Below, piece by piece: positions 1-9,082 of a stretch of 64,000 bases of DNA. Origin of the DNA: Limimaricola cinnabarinus LL-001 (GTDB taxonomy: Bacteria > Pseudomonadota > Alphaproteobacteria > Rhodobacterales > Rhodobacteraceae); NCBI RefSeq assembly GCF_000466965.1, contig NZ_BATB01000005.1:58600-122599 (forward strand), written 5' to 3'. Each line of letters opens with the position of its first letter. Position 1 is the stretch's first letter. Below the pieces are notes generated by a model, which saw only the letters and a list, made by a program, of their open reading frames with translations, was not told the origin of the DNA and searched no databases. The position numbers were made by a program, and so were the translations under genes.

Positions 1-1
1 A

Positions 2-952
2 GACAAGCAGCGCGCGGAGTATAGAAACCCAGACAATGACCCTAAAGGACCGTGGGTTCACAGAGACTTCACTGCCCAGAACCAAAAGAAAAATGGCAAG
101 TGGGGCCGTGAAAACCAGATGTATTGGATCACAGCGCCGTCAGGCGACAGGTTCTATCCGCCAGAAGGTTATTGCTGGAAAGTAACTGAAGATGAATACC
201 GCATCCTTGAGAAAGAGAAGCGTCTTTGGTTCGGCAGGGATGGAAGTAATCAGCCGAGACGCAAGAAGTACCTCAAGGACGAAAACGGTATCCAGTCATC
301 GACTTGGTGGGCACATCAAGATGCGGGGACGAATGAACAGGCAAAGAAAGAGTTGAATGCAATCGTCGGTTCGGACGAAGCATCTGACTTCACGCCAAAG
401 CCTGAGCGACTGTTACAACGCATTGTCCAAATCGCCACCAATCCCGGTGACATCGTTTTGGACTTCTATTCCGGGTCGGGGACGACAGCGGCAGTTGCGC
501 ACAAGATGGGCCGTCGCTGGATCGCCGTTGAACAGATGGACTACATTCTTGAGTTGCCTGCATCACGCCTCAAGAAAGTCATCGAAGGCGAACAGGGTGG
601 TATTTCCAAAGCCGTCGAGTGGCAAGGTGGTGGATCTTTTGTCTATGCCGAACTTGCGGCCTCTAACGCTGCCTTCGCTGACCGGATCGAAGCGGCCCCA
701 GACATGGCCGCGCTGCAAACCATCCATGCCGATATCCAAGCCACCGGCTATCTGCGCTATGACGTGGACCTGACCGCCTTTGACGCTGACAACTTCGCTC
801 TGCTCCAGTTGGAAGACGCAAAGCGCGTGTTGATGGACTGCCTTGATGTCAATCACCTCTATGTCAATCTCGGTTCCCTTGGCGATGCGGACTTCGACAT
901 CTCCGACGAAGACGCCTGCGCGACCCGCTCTTTCTATAGGCTGGACGCATGA
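2..952 (+). CDS. mod: Type III restriction-modification methyltransferase (Mod), 3' part
   Basis: N6-adenine DNA methyltransferase subunit of a type III restriction-modification system; Mod also supplies target recognition for the complex. The frame is open from base 2, so the start and the DPPY catalytic motif lie to the left of the window. Visible are the [10 protein letters not shown] segment common in Mod proteins and, near the middle, the AdoMet motif [11 protein letters not shown]. This order (catalytic motif first, FxGxGT motif late) is that of beta-class amino-methyltransferases. The stop overlaps the restriction gene start (ATGA), so the two are probably translationally coupled. The visible part shows no damage. 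Methylation target cannot be read from sequence. Confidence 0.88.
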   Translation, partial: DKQRAEYRNPDNDPKGPWVHRDFTAQNQKKNGKWGRENQMYWITAPSGDRFYPPEGYCWKVTEDEYRILEKEKRLWFGRDGSNQPRRKKYLKDENGIQSSTWWAHQDAGTNEQAKKELNAIVGSDEASDFTPKPERLLQRIVQIATNPGDIVLDFYSGSGTTAAVAHKMGRRWIAVEQMDYILELPASRLKKVIEGEQGGISKAVEWQGGGSFVYAELAASNAAFADRIEAAPDMAALQTIHADIQATGYLRYDVDLTAFDADNFALLQLEDAKRVLMDCLDVNHLYVNLGSLGDADFDISDEDACATRSFYRLDA

Positions 953-3572
953 GCCAGACGCTTACCCTAGAGTTTGACGCGCTGGCCAAGTATGGCGCGC
1001 TCAAGTCTGACATCCCCGAAGACATCATGGGCAACCTTGCCCCCAAGATCACCTTGCGTCCCTATCAACGTACGGCGCTGGAACGCTGGCTGTTCTACAT
1101 CGACAAGTACGAGGCGCGGCCCATGGCCCCGCACCTGCTGTTCCACATGGCCACGGGCAGCGGCAAGACGGTGCTGATGGCGGCGCTGATCCTGGACCTG
1201 TACCGGCGTGGCTATCGCAATTTCCTGTTCTTCGTGAACTCCGCGCAGATCATCGAGAAGACTAAGGAAAACTTTCTCAATCCCGCATCGGCCAAGCACC
1301 TGTTCGCGCCCAGTGTACGCATTGCCGACAAGCCGGTGGACATCCGCGCGGTTGACACGTTCGACGCGGTGTCGGGCGAAGCGATCAACATCCACTTCAC
1401 CACCATTCAGGGGCTGCACACAAGGATGCAGGCCCCGAAAGAGAATGCTGTCACAATCGAAGACTTCCGCGACTATAAGGTGGTGATGATCTCGGACGAA
1501 GCGCACCACCTAAACGCCGAGACGAAGAAGACGCTGACGGAAGGCGAGAAGGCAGCGAAGGCCAGTTGGGAAGGCACGGTATCCGAGATATTCGGCCAGC
1601 ACCCCGAGAACATGCTGTTGGAGTTTACCGCAACGGTGGACCTGAGCCACGAGGCGATACGGGCGAAGTATCGCGACAAAATACTCTATGACTATTCGCT
1701 GAGGGAGTTTCGCGAAGACGGCTATTCCAAGGACATCGAGTTGCGGCAGGCCGACCTGCCACCCGAGGCCCGGATGATGCAAGCGATGGTCCTGAGCCAG
1801 TATCGCCGCAAGGTGGCCGAGGCGCATGGGCTGCATTGCAAACCGGTGATCCTGATGAAGTCCAAGACGATCAAGGAAAGCGCCGACAACGAAGCGACGT
1901 TCGCGGCGATGGTGGCTGGGCTTTCAGGGGAGGCGCTAGAGGCCCTCAGGGGCCGCTCAGAGGGCGATGAAACCCTTTCGCGGGCCTTCACCTACATAAT
2001 AGATAAAAGGGGCATGAGCGGCGCGGATTTCGCCCGTGAGCTAAAGGGCGATTTCGCCCCCGAGAAGGTGATGAACGTCAACAACCCCAAAGACTTGGAA
2101 AACAGACAGATAGAACTTAACGCCTTGGAGGATCGCGATAACGAGATACGGGTGATCTTTGCTGTCGATAAGCTGAACGAAGGCTGGGACGTGCTGAACC
2201 TGTTCGACATCGTGCGCCTGTATGACACCCGCGACGGCAAGGCCAACAAGGTGGGCAAGACCACGATGGCTGAGGCGCAGTTGATTGGACGCGGGGCGCG
2301 GTACTTCCCATTCATGGCCCCGGACCAGCCCGACGCTGCGCGGGAAAAGCGCAAGTACGATAGCGCCGTGGATATGCCCCTGCGCATCTTAGAGGAACTG
2401 CACTACCACTGCTCGCACAACCCAAAGTACATCCAAGACATCCGTAACGCTCTGCGCGAGACCGGGATGCTGGACGAGACCGCACGGACTGTGCGGCTGC
2501 GGCTCAAAGACAACTTCAAGCAGACTGACCTGTATGAGCGCGATCATGTGTGGGTAAATGACCGTGTGAAGAACCCGCGTGACGGTGTGGAAGGCTGAAC
2601 GCCTACAAGATCGAAGGCCGCTTTACCTATCCCAACCTGATGACAGGCCGGGTGACAGAAGCCTCTGCCTTCGGCGGTGGGCAGTTAACGTTAACGCCTT
2701 CCACCAAGGAACCGGTATCCCGCGACTTCAAGCTGGTCGATTTCGGGAGGGCTATTCTGAGCTTCGCGATGGACACCAACGACTTTTTCCACTTCGCTAG
2801 CTTGCGGACCTATTTTCCCCAACTTGCAAGCGCTTCACAGTTTGTCACCTCTGACACGTATTTATGCGGCGTCACAGTGAGTGTGCGCGGCTTGCCCGAT
2901 GACTTGGCCAACCTGACGGCGCGGCAAAAGCTGGACATCGCGCAATACGTCCTGCACCAGATCGAAAGCGGAGTGAAGCGTGAGAGTGTCGAGTATATCG
3001 GCACGAAGGACTTCAAGCCGGAACGCATCAAGGACCGCTTCACCGACAAGGTGCTTAAACTGCGGATCGAAGGCGAGACCGGACTTAGCTGGACCGAAAG
3101 CAATGTTCCGGGGCTGGACCAAATCGACCTGAGTGGCAAGGACTGGCACGCTTATGATGACAGTTACGGCACCGATCAGGAAAAGCACTTTATCAAGTAC
3201 ATGCACGATCAGGAAGCCCGGTTGCGCGGCGTGTTTGACGACTTCTACCTGCTACGGAATGAAAAGGCGGTTAAGCTATACGACTTCGATACCGGACGCG
3301 CCTTTGAGCCTGACTTTGTTCTGTTTCTGAGGAAGAAGGGGCAAGAGGCAAACATGATCTTGCAGCTATTCATTGAGCCCAAAGGCGACCAGTTGCGACC
3401 ACAAGATGACTGGAAGCAAAATTTCCTTGAGCAAGTGAAAGCCAAGGCAAGACTTGAGACGGTATTCCAAGGTCGGGACTATACCGTTCTTGGACTGCCC
3501 TTTTTCAATGAGGCAGGGCAAACTAATACTGACTTCAAAGCTGCATTCAAGACGGAGGCGCTAAACGTATAG
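949..3572 (+). CDS. res: Type III restriction endonuclease subunit (Res), frameshifted in this sequence
   Basis: ATP-dependent helicase/nuclease subunit that cuts DNA when partnered with Mod. The first frame (949-2598) carries Walker A (ATGSGKT), the DEAH-type box (SDEAHH), and helicase motifs ending in [10 protein letters not shown]. The second frame continues to 3572 and carries the nuclease motif PD...EPK (EPDFVLFL, then FIEPKGD). The switch lies near 2595: one extra base (GGC-CTG-AAC instead of GGC-TGA-AC) restores a single protein of about 874 residues, normal for the family. Either a sequence error or a genuine inactivating mutation is possible; the same type of defect in essential genes of this window favours error. 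Start chosen at the ATG overlapping the mod stop. Confidence 0.85.
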
Positions 3573-3680
3573 GCCGCTCATACTTGGCACTATGCGAGGG
3601 CCTGTCTATATGTATGGAATTGTCGGGTCTATAAACTGGTTCCCCCCATTGCTGGGGAAATAAGTCCGGGCGGTGCAGGC

Positions 3681-3923
3681 TCATTCCGACAGCTTGGCCA
3701 GCTTGTCCACAATCTCGGTCGGGTCGAAACCAAGCACCTCGCTCAGCTTGATCAGTTCCACCACATCCACGCGGCGTTGGCCGCTTTCCAGACGCGCGAT
3801 GAAGGACTGATAGACCTTCATCCGCTCTGCAAGGTCTACCTGCTTCAAACCTGCCTCGCCCCTCTTTTCAATGAGATAGCGGACAAGAGCATCATGCCTA
3901 TGATCTCCTAGAGTTTTAGGCAT
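3681..3923 (-). CDS. XRE-family helix-turn-helix regulator
   Basis: Small DNA-binding protein of about 80 residues, nearly all helix-turn-helix domain: the segment QVDLAERMKVYQSFIARLESGQRRVDV is a standard Cro/CI-type HTH with recognition helix around SFIARLESG. I chose the ATG at 3923 (MPKTLGD); a GTG at 3944 would add seven residues. Neither has a strong Shine-Dalgarno sequence. It sits between the type III system and a membrane protein gene and is convergent with res. It probably regulates itself or element genes; a small inverted repeat upstream (3975-3991) is a candidate operator. Orphan XRE regulators of this size are common in integrative elements and beside restriction systems as controller proteins. 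Confidence 0.78.
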   Translation of the reverse strand: MPKTLGDHRHDALVRYLIEKRGEAGLKQVDLAERMKVYQSFIARLESGQRRVDVVELIKLSEVLGFDPTEIVDKLAKLSE

Positions 3924-3974
3924 GAGCGCCCCATGCTGTTGCACTGGGCGCGTTGACTATATCTCAAAAGCAGG

Positions 3975-3991
3975 TATCTAAAATTCAGATA
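3975..3991. promoter_or_regulatory. Inverted repeat, possible XRE operator
   Basis: TATCT-N7-AGATA is a perfect 5-base inverted repeat in an A/T-rich stretch, about 50 bases upstream of the XRE start (minus strand) and about 65 bases upstream of the membrane-protein gene (plus strand). Its position between two divergent genes fits an operator. The short arms make chance occurrence possible. Confidence 0.35.
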
Positions 3992-4056
3992 ATTTGGCCG
4001 CTTCGCCTTCGTTGCGCAGGTCGAATAGATGCAGACCTAAGTGACTGGAACATCCG

Positions 4057-4791
4057 ATGAGCCAAGATCATCAGCCCTTTGACAGTGATGTTGCCTTCGG
4101 GGCCGCAGCAGAGGGCTTCGACGCTGTAAGGTCCAGCTTGGGGATTATCGGACGTTACTTCTGGAACCTGCAGATGAAGCTCCTGTTAGCAACTGGGGTT
4201 ATGCCGCTATTTAGGGCGCAGTGGTGGCTGTTTGTCGTCGTTGCCATACTACTCTTGGCGTTCATCAAGCCGTTGGGCATAGCCTTCACCATAACCGCGT
4301 TTTGTGCGATCACGATGAACCCGACTGCGCATGGCAACTTTATCGTGCCGCTCAAGCACGAAGAGAAATCGACCGCTTCAGTGCCCGCCGGTGATGCTGA
4401 GCTTGGCACAGACGTTTCGCCTAGGTTCGATGAACTGGAGCACGTGCAGCTTGCGGCGGCAGAGCACCACATCGGCTATCTGGCAGCGATCAAGCGCGAC
4501 CTTGTAGACAAAGAGATCGCCGCCGCTGCACTCGGTGCATTCGACGGGACAGTGCAGGCAACCGGTCTTAAATTATCCGATTTCGATATGCACACCAACG
4601 GCGCGGCGTTCCTCGTTGCACAACTGGCTAACCTTGGACGCATGGACAAAATTGACCCGGACTGGATTGCGCAAGTCACCGAAGAGGCGATGACCTCCGA
4701 AGCGCTTGAAGCGATCCGCGCCGAAGCCGGCCGTTTTGCCTATAAGATGGAAGGGGCCATGCGCGATGACCTCGGCCAGCCTGCCAGCTAG
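4057..4791 (+). CDS. Predicted membrane protein of unknown function
   Basis: 244 residues, no family recognised. Residues about 60-90 form one or two hydrophobic segments (QWWLFVVVAILLLAFIKPLGIAFTITAFCAI), preceded by an amphipathic N-terminal stretch. The remainder (about 100-244) is soluble, acidic and probably helical, with LEHVQLAAAEHH and a Glu/Ala-rich C-terminal end. It is divergent from the XRE regulator and its stop overlaps the integrase stop by four bases, so it is part of the integrative element. A role in element maintenance or as an accessory of the neighbouring defence genes is possible but nothing in the protein shows it. Confidence 0.6.
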   Translation: MSQDHQPFDSDVAFGAAAEGFDAVRSSLGIIGRYFWNLQMKLLLATGVMPLFRAQWWLFVVVAILLLAFIKPLGIAFTITAFCAITMNPTAHGNFIVPLKHEEKSTASVPAGDAELGTDVSPRFDELEHVQLAAAEHHIGYLAAIKRDLVDKEIAAAALGAFDGTVQATGLKLSDFDMHTNGAAFLVAQLANLGRMDKIDPDWIAQVTEEAMTSEALEAIRAEAGRFAYKMEGAMRDDLGQPAS

Positions 4792-6380
4792 GTTGCTCTG
4801 CTAATGGCGAAGCGGTCAATGGCCTCTTTCAACTGTTCCAGCGTGTAACCCTCTCTCAGATACACTTCCTGCGTCACGCCTGACCGGGCATGGCCAATGA
4901 TGCACTGGATGATCGGCTCTGGCACGTTTGATTGTCCCAACCGCGTTACTACGGTGTGCCGTAGGCTATGGAAGACGAGGCCAGGTTGCTTGATACCCAA
5001 CTTGGGCAAGAAACTCTCATTGCACCACCGGCCCAAGTTGCGGCCATAGCCGCCGTTGGCGCTGTAGCTGTAATCTGGGAACAAGCGTGTGCCGTTCCGG
5101 CGGCTATCCACGAAGTCGAGAAAGTCTAGACGGATCAACTCGGAGTGCAGAGGCACTTTACGCCTGCCTGCATTGGACTTTACGCTTTTGTTATCGTCGC
5201 CTTCGTCGGTGATGTTTAGGAACCATGTGTCGCCGTCCTGCTTCACATCGGCAATGTCGAGCTGGCAAATCTCGTTCAAACGTGCCCCGGTGAACATGCC
5301 CAAGAGCATCCCCCACTTGTGGCTATCTTTGCGCACCAGTCCGGAGGGGTTGTCCGTCAACTCGGTGTAGATCAGGCGCGCTTGGTTCGGTGTGAAGGGC
5401 CTGCGTTCACTCTCGCTGGCCTTGTCCTTTTTTACCTTCATCCCTTCAAACAGCGTGTGCGGCGAATGTCCGTGCCGTTCCGCCCAGTCGAAGAACATCT
5501 TGAACATTTGGATATGGCTGTTGATCGTCTTGGCCGCGATCTTCTTGTGGCCCGGTTCCTTGATGACTTGCATCAACGGCATGGCTTTCAGCTCGGGCTT
5601 GGTGTTCCGGCTGGACGGTAGCGCCTGCAAGATCTTCTTGACCTCGCTCGCATCCTGCTTGGTGATCGTGGCAAGCAGCCGATCAGAACCGAAGTATTCG
5701 ACAAGGATATTCAGGTAAGCCCGGTTCTGGCCGATGGTCTTGCCAGCCCATTGGCGCGAATGCTCCGCGATGAAATCATCCACCGCCTCACCCAAGGTCG
5801 AAGAGGCTGGCAGAGCGGGCGCAGGAGCGGCAGCAGTAATGGCCGGGGCCTCACCATAGGAATAATGCTCAAGGCGCTCAGCGGCCTCCAGAACGCGCCT
5901 CAGCATGTCCCGGCGACCCTTCCTTAGCTCGGTCGCGATCCGGGGCAGGCTGGCGTCCCAATCGGCATCCGAGACGCCCATCTTCCTCTTGAATGGCTGC
6001 ACTGGCAGCCAAGTCGGGTTCGCGCTGTTGATGTCCATGAAACTCTCATGGTCCAGCATCTCTTCGCGGGCATCGGCTAGAGCATTCTTCGACAAGCCGC
6101 GCCGGTCCAGCCAGTCGATGTACTGTTCCAGTTGTGCAGTGAAGTAGGCCTGCACCTTCTCGCGTATCTCGTCTTGTCTTAGTCCTGCCAAGGTATTGGT
6201 CTCGCGTATCAATCGACCACAAGATGCAAGATAGCGGGCCAGATCGCCAGCCCGATCAGGGCAACGGGTCCGCAGGGACAACCGGACGGTTCTTCTAGGT
6301 TGGCTATCTGAGGCGGGGAGGGGCCAGCGGAAGTAGTAAACCCCATGCCGTGAGGGGCTTAGATAGGATGACAACATCAT
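4788..6380 (-). CDS. int: Tyrosine recombinase (integrase) of an integrative element
   Basis: Site-specific recombinase that integrates and excises the element at tRNA-Cys. The frame stays open through the tRNA, but the real start is the ATG at 6380, because the protein then begins MMLSSYLSPSRHGVYYFRW, the usual N-terminal domain of this integrase group (DUF6538-like). Length 530. An arm-binding/core-binding region (about 195-305) precedes the catalytic domain. The catalytic set is visible: R367 (TGARLNE), a lysine near 401, H471 and R474 (HSLRH), H497 (GHARSG) and Y507 (VYLRE), with the expected ten-residue H-to-Y spacing. It lies 67 bases from the tRNA 3' end on the same strand, the classic layout at an island end. 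Confidence 0.9.
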   Translation of the reverse strand: MMLSSYLSPSRHGVYYFRWPLPASDSQPRRTVRLSLRTRCPDRAGDLARYLASCGRLIRETNTLAGLRQDEIREKVQAYFTAQLEQYIDWLDRRGLSKNALADAREEMLDHESFMDINSANPTWLPVQPFKRKMGVSDADWDASLPRIATELRKGRRDMLRRVLEAAERLEHYSYGEAPAITAAAPAPALPASSTLGEAVDDFIAEHSRQWAGKTIGQNRAYLNILVEYFGSDRLLATITKQDASEVKKILQALPSSRNTKPELKAMPLMQVIKEPGHKKIAAKTINSHIQMFKMFFDWAERHGHSPHTLFEGMKVKKDKASESERRPFTPNQARLIYTELTDNPSGLVRKDSHKWGMLLGMFTGARLNEICQLDIADVKQDGDTWFLNITDEGDDNKSVKSNAGRRKVPLHSELIRLDFLDFVDSRRNGTRLFPDYSYSANGGYGRNLGRWCNESFLPKLGIKQPGLVFHSLRHTVVTRLGQSNVPEPIIQCIIGHARSGVTQEVYLREGYTLEQLKEAIDRFAISRAT

Positions 6381-6447
6381 AGGGCGTGTGTCCCACTTTG
6401 TGTCACACCCGACCTCTAAGTCGCTAACCCTATGATTTAGAAGGAAA

Positions 6448-6475
6448 TGGAGGCGGGTACCGGAATCGAACCGGT
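6448..6475. other. Probable attachment site within the tRNA-Cys 3' end
   Basis: The integrase gene begins just beyond the 3' end of tRNA-Cys and reads away from it, so the crossover is expected in the T arm/acceptor region. No second copy of the tRNA 3' end is present in the window, so the other end of the element must lie to the left. Position is inferred from layout only. Confidence 0.4.
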
Positions 6476-6521
6476 CTACACGGATTTGCAATCCGCTGCG
6501 TAACCTCTCCGCCAACCCGCC
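6448..6521 (-). tRNA. tRNA-Cys (GCA)
   Basis: Read on the minus strand: acceptor stem GGCGGGT pairs with ACCCGCC, discriminator base is U73 (the cysteine identity element), and CCA is encoded at 6448-6450. The anticodon stem-loop is CGGAT-TGCAAAT-CCG type with anticodon GCA. The T arm ACCGG-TTCGATT-CCGGT is canonical. The gene appears intact, as expected when an element integrates into the 3' end and restores it. Confidence 0.95.
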
Positions 6522-6914
6522 AGCCGCCGTTCCTATATAAATGTTCGGTGAGGGCCGCAAGAGGGCCGAGCCGTTTCCCTCGACATTCGGCGTTCCATGC
6601 CTCGGGCGGTCGCGCTTTATCAATGTTGGGTGCGGTGCGCCGTTGCTGCGGGCCTAAGGGCCGTTCTGATAGCCCTCCTGACAAGGGGCGGAAGACGATA
6701 AGGGGCTGGCGTCCGGTCTGCGCGGAAGGGCAGGTTCGCAAGCGCCCCATGGTGCCGAAGAGTGCGAAAACCGGTGCGCTTCGGCCGTTCGGGGCGGTCC
6801 GGAGCCATGATCCGGCATGAGCAGGGGTGTGGCCCTCAGGTCTCCCTGCGGATGTGGCGTCGGTCCCGAAGCCCTGCGCAGTTGCCGCTACGCCGGGGTT
6901 GTGGCATCAGGGCC
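6522..6914. other. Intergenic region between tRNA-Cys and pcm
   Basis: About 390 bases. Apart from the tRNA promoter candidate near 6534-6560, no gene is supported: the open frames here have no recognisable protein and no good ribosome binding site. The pcm frame extends upstream to 6762, but the added residues look like translated noncoding GC-rich DNA. It marks the junction from the element to the core chromosome. Confidence 0.5.
6534..6560 (-). promoter_or_regulatory. Candidate promoter of tRNA-Cys
   Basis: On the minus strand, TTGCGG (6560-6555) is followed after 15 bases by TATATA (6539-6534), which ends 12 bases before the tRNA 5' end. The only A/T-rich patch in a GC-rich stretch makes the -10 box credible; the spacer is slightly short. 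Confidence 0.45.
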
Positions 6915-7598
6915 ATGGCGAAACTGAACGAAAGAGTCCGGTCCGTGGTTGATTATGCGACCCGCCGCGTCTTCATGGTCGACACGCAGGTGCGACCCTC
7001 GGACGTGACGAAATTTCCGATCATCGACGCGATGCTCGGGGTTCCGCGTGAGACATATGTGCCTGCCGCGATGCGCGAAGCCGCGTATGTGGGCGAGAAT
7101 CTGCCGCTTGGCAGCGATCGGGTCGTGCTCGAGCCGCGCACGTTGGCCAAGATGCTCGACGGTCTGGAGATCGAACCGCAGGACGCGGTGCTCGATCTGG
7201 GATGCGGGCTTGGCTACTCCACGGCGCTGCTGGCGCGGCTGGCGGGCTTCGTGGCGGCCGTCGAGGATGACGAGCAGCGCGCCGCCGAGGCGCAGGCCAT
7301 CCTCTCCGAAAACGGTGTCGACAACGCTGCCGTAGTCTGCGGCACGCTGTCCGAAGGTGCGCCCAAGAGCGGCCCTTACGACGTGATCATCCTGCAAGGC
7401 GCCATCGAGCGCTTTCCCGACGCATTGGTCGAGCAGCTGCGCGAAGGCGGGCGGGTCGCGGCGATCTTCGCGGAAGGCGCGCTGGGCGTGGTCCGAATCG
7501 GTCACAAGATCGACGGCCGGATCTCATGGCGCTTCGCCTTCAATGCCGGAGCCCCGCTTTTGAAGGGCTTCGAGTCGACACGGGACTTCGTGTTGTAG
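6915..7598 (+). CDS. pcm: Protein-L-isoaspartate O-methyltransferase family protein
   Basis: AdoMet-dependent enzyme of the family that repairs isoaspartyl residues in damaged proteins; cytoplasmic. The AdoMet motif I (VLDLGCGLGYSTALLARL) and the post-motif GENLPLG segment are present. The start at 6915 gives MAKLNERVRSVVDYATRRVFMVDTQVRPSDV and 227 residues; the YATRRxxMVDTQVRPSDVTKFPI block is typical of the rhodobacterial members. Some annotated members are divergent from experimentally studied Pcm, so true isoaspartyl activity is likely but not certain. It lies 34 bases upstream of a TolC-type gene in the same direction. Confidence 0.85.
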   Translation: MAKLNERVRSVVDYATRRVFMVDTQVRPSDVTKFPIIDAMLGVPRETYVPAAMREAAYVGENLPLGSDRVVLEPRTLAKMLDGLEIEPQDAVLDLGCGLGYSTALLARLAGFVAAVEDDEQRAAEAQAILSENGVDNAAVVCGTLSEGAPKSGPYDVIILQGAIERFPDALVEQLREGGRVAAIFAEGALGVVRIGHKIDGRISWRFAFNAGAPLLKGFESTRDFVL

Positions 7599-7632
7599 GC
7601 TGACGAGCAACAAGAAAAACAAGGCGGGCATT

Positions 7633-9009
7633 ATGCGGCATTTTTGGGGAAGCTTGATTCTGGGCGCCGGTCTTGCCGCCGCCATGACCGGCGCGGCACG
7701 GGGCGAGACGCTCGCGGATGCGCTGGCCTACAGCTACGAGCACAGCGGATTACTTGAGCAGAACCGGGCCTTGCTTCGCGCGGCCGACGAAAACGTCGCG
7801 CAATCCCTCGCGACCTTGCGCCCGATCATCAGTTGGTCGGCGCAGACGGCGTTGTCGACAAGCGGCCCCCTGCGCGATGCCGTCGGCGTCGATCCCTACG
7901 ACATCAGCAGCTCGGCTACGCTGTCGGCCTCCCTGCTGCTCTATGATGGCGGCCAGAGCCGCTATGCCCTCGACGCCCAGAAGGCACTCGTCCTCTCGAG
8001 CCGCGAGCAGCTGCGTCGAATCGAGCAGGACATGCTTCAACGTGTGGTTTCGGCCTACATGGAAGTGCAGCGGGCCGACGCTTTCGTCGAGTTGCGGCGC
8101 AACAACCTGCGCCTGATCACGACGGAACTCCAAGCGGCTCGGGACCGGTTCGAGGTCGGCGAGGTCACCCGGACCGATGTGTCCCTGGCCGAGGCCCGGC
8201 TCGCATCGGCCCGCAGCCTTCTGGCATCCGAAGAGGGCGTTCTTGCCAATGCGCAGGCCGAATTCACGGCGGCCGTAGGCCGACGGCCGGGCAATCTCGC
8301 CGACGTCCCGGATGCGCGAATCCCCGGCTCGCTGGCCGAGGCGCAGGCCCTTGCACGGCGCAATCACCCGTCCCTCGTCGAGGCGCAGCATGCGATCACC
8401 GTGGCCGAGCTCAACATCCAACGTGCCGAAGCCGCCAACCGTCCGGAGCTCTCGCTGCAGGGCAGCGTCTCGGTCAATGATGATTTCGACGACAGCGAAC
8501 AGATCGGCCTTTCCGTCAGCCAGCAGCTCTACACGGGCGGTTCGCTGGCCAGTCAGCTGCGCCAGTCGAAATCGCGTCGGGACGCGGCGCGTTCGGCGCT
8601 GCTGCGCGCCAGCCGGGTGGTCGAGCAGGCGGTGGCCAACGCCTATACCAGCCTGACCGTCGCGCGCGCCAGTATCGAGGCGTCGGGCCGGGAGGTCCGT
8701 GCCGCGCAGGTGGCCTTCGATGGATTGCGCGAAGAGGCCAGGCTGGGTGCGCGCACGACGCTCGATGTGCTCAACGCCGAGCAGGATCTGCTCGACGCCC
8801 GCGCCTCGCTCGTGTCGGCTCAGATGGACGAGACCTTGGCGACCTACGTGGTGCTGTCGTCGATCGGGATGCTGGATGCCCGGCAGCTCGGTTTGGCGGT
8901 GCAGATCTACGACCCCGCCGCCTATTACAACCTCGTGCGCAACGCGCCCTCCGGCAGCTCGGAGCAGGGCCGCGCGCTCGATCGCGTGCTCGAGGCCATC
9001 GGCCGTTGA
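7633..9009 (+). CDS. tolC: TolC-family outer membrane efflux protein
   Basis: 458-residue outer membrane channel of type I secretion or multidrug efflux. An N-terminal signal peptide (about residues 1-25, MRHFWGSLILGAGLAAAMTGAARG) precedes ETLADALAYSYEHSGLLEQNRALLRAADE, the usual first helix of the family. Two repeated halves with long coiled-coil helices are visible, for example RDRFEVGEVTRTDVSLAEARLA and the matching later REEARLGARTTLDVLNAEQDLLDARASLVSAQ. No inner-membrane pump or adaptor gene is adjacent, so it probably works with partners encoded elsewhere. Likely co-transcribed with pcm. Confidence 0.9.
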   Translation: MRHFWGSLILGAGLAAAMTGAARGETLADALAYSYEHSGLLEQNRALLRAADENVAQSLATLRPIISWSAQTALSTSGPLRDAVGVDPYDISSSATLSASLLLYDGGQSRYALDAQKALVLSSREQLRRIEQDMLQRVVSAYMEVQRADAFVELRRNNLRLITTELQAARDRFEVGEVTRTDVSLAEARLASARSLLASEEGVLANAQAEFTAAVGRRPGNLADVPDARIPGSLAEAQALARRNHPSLVEAQHAITVAELNIQRAEAANRPELSLQGSVSVNDDFDDSEQIGLSVSQQLYTGGSLASQLRQSKSRRDAARSALLRASRVVEQAVANAYTSLTVARASIEASGREVRAAQVAFDGLREEARLGARTTLDVLNAEQDLLDARASLVSAQMDETLATYVVLSSIGMLDARQLGLAVQIYDPAAYYNLVRNAPSGSSEQGRALDRVLEAIGR

Positions 9010-9012
9010 TCC

Positions 9013-9039
9013 GCACCCGGCAGGATCATTGCCGGGTGC
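9013..9039 (+). terminator. Hairpin after tolC (weak terminator or attenuator)
   Basis: GCACCCGGCA and TGCCGGGTGC form a perfect 10-base-pair stem with a 7-base loop, starting four bases after the tolC stop. No T run follows, so it may attenuate transcription or protect the mRNA end more than terminate. Confidence 0.45.
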
Positions 9040-9082
9040 CGCGGCCTTCGCTAGACTTCACCCGAGGCAAGCAGGGTAGAAC

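Noticed and set aside
6548..6820. Small open frames between tRNA-Cys and pcm
   Set aside because: No ribosome-binding site and composition like translated noncoding GC-rich DNA (many Arg, Pro, Ser).
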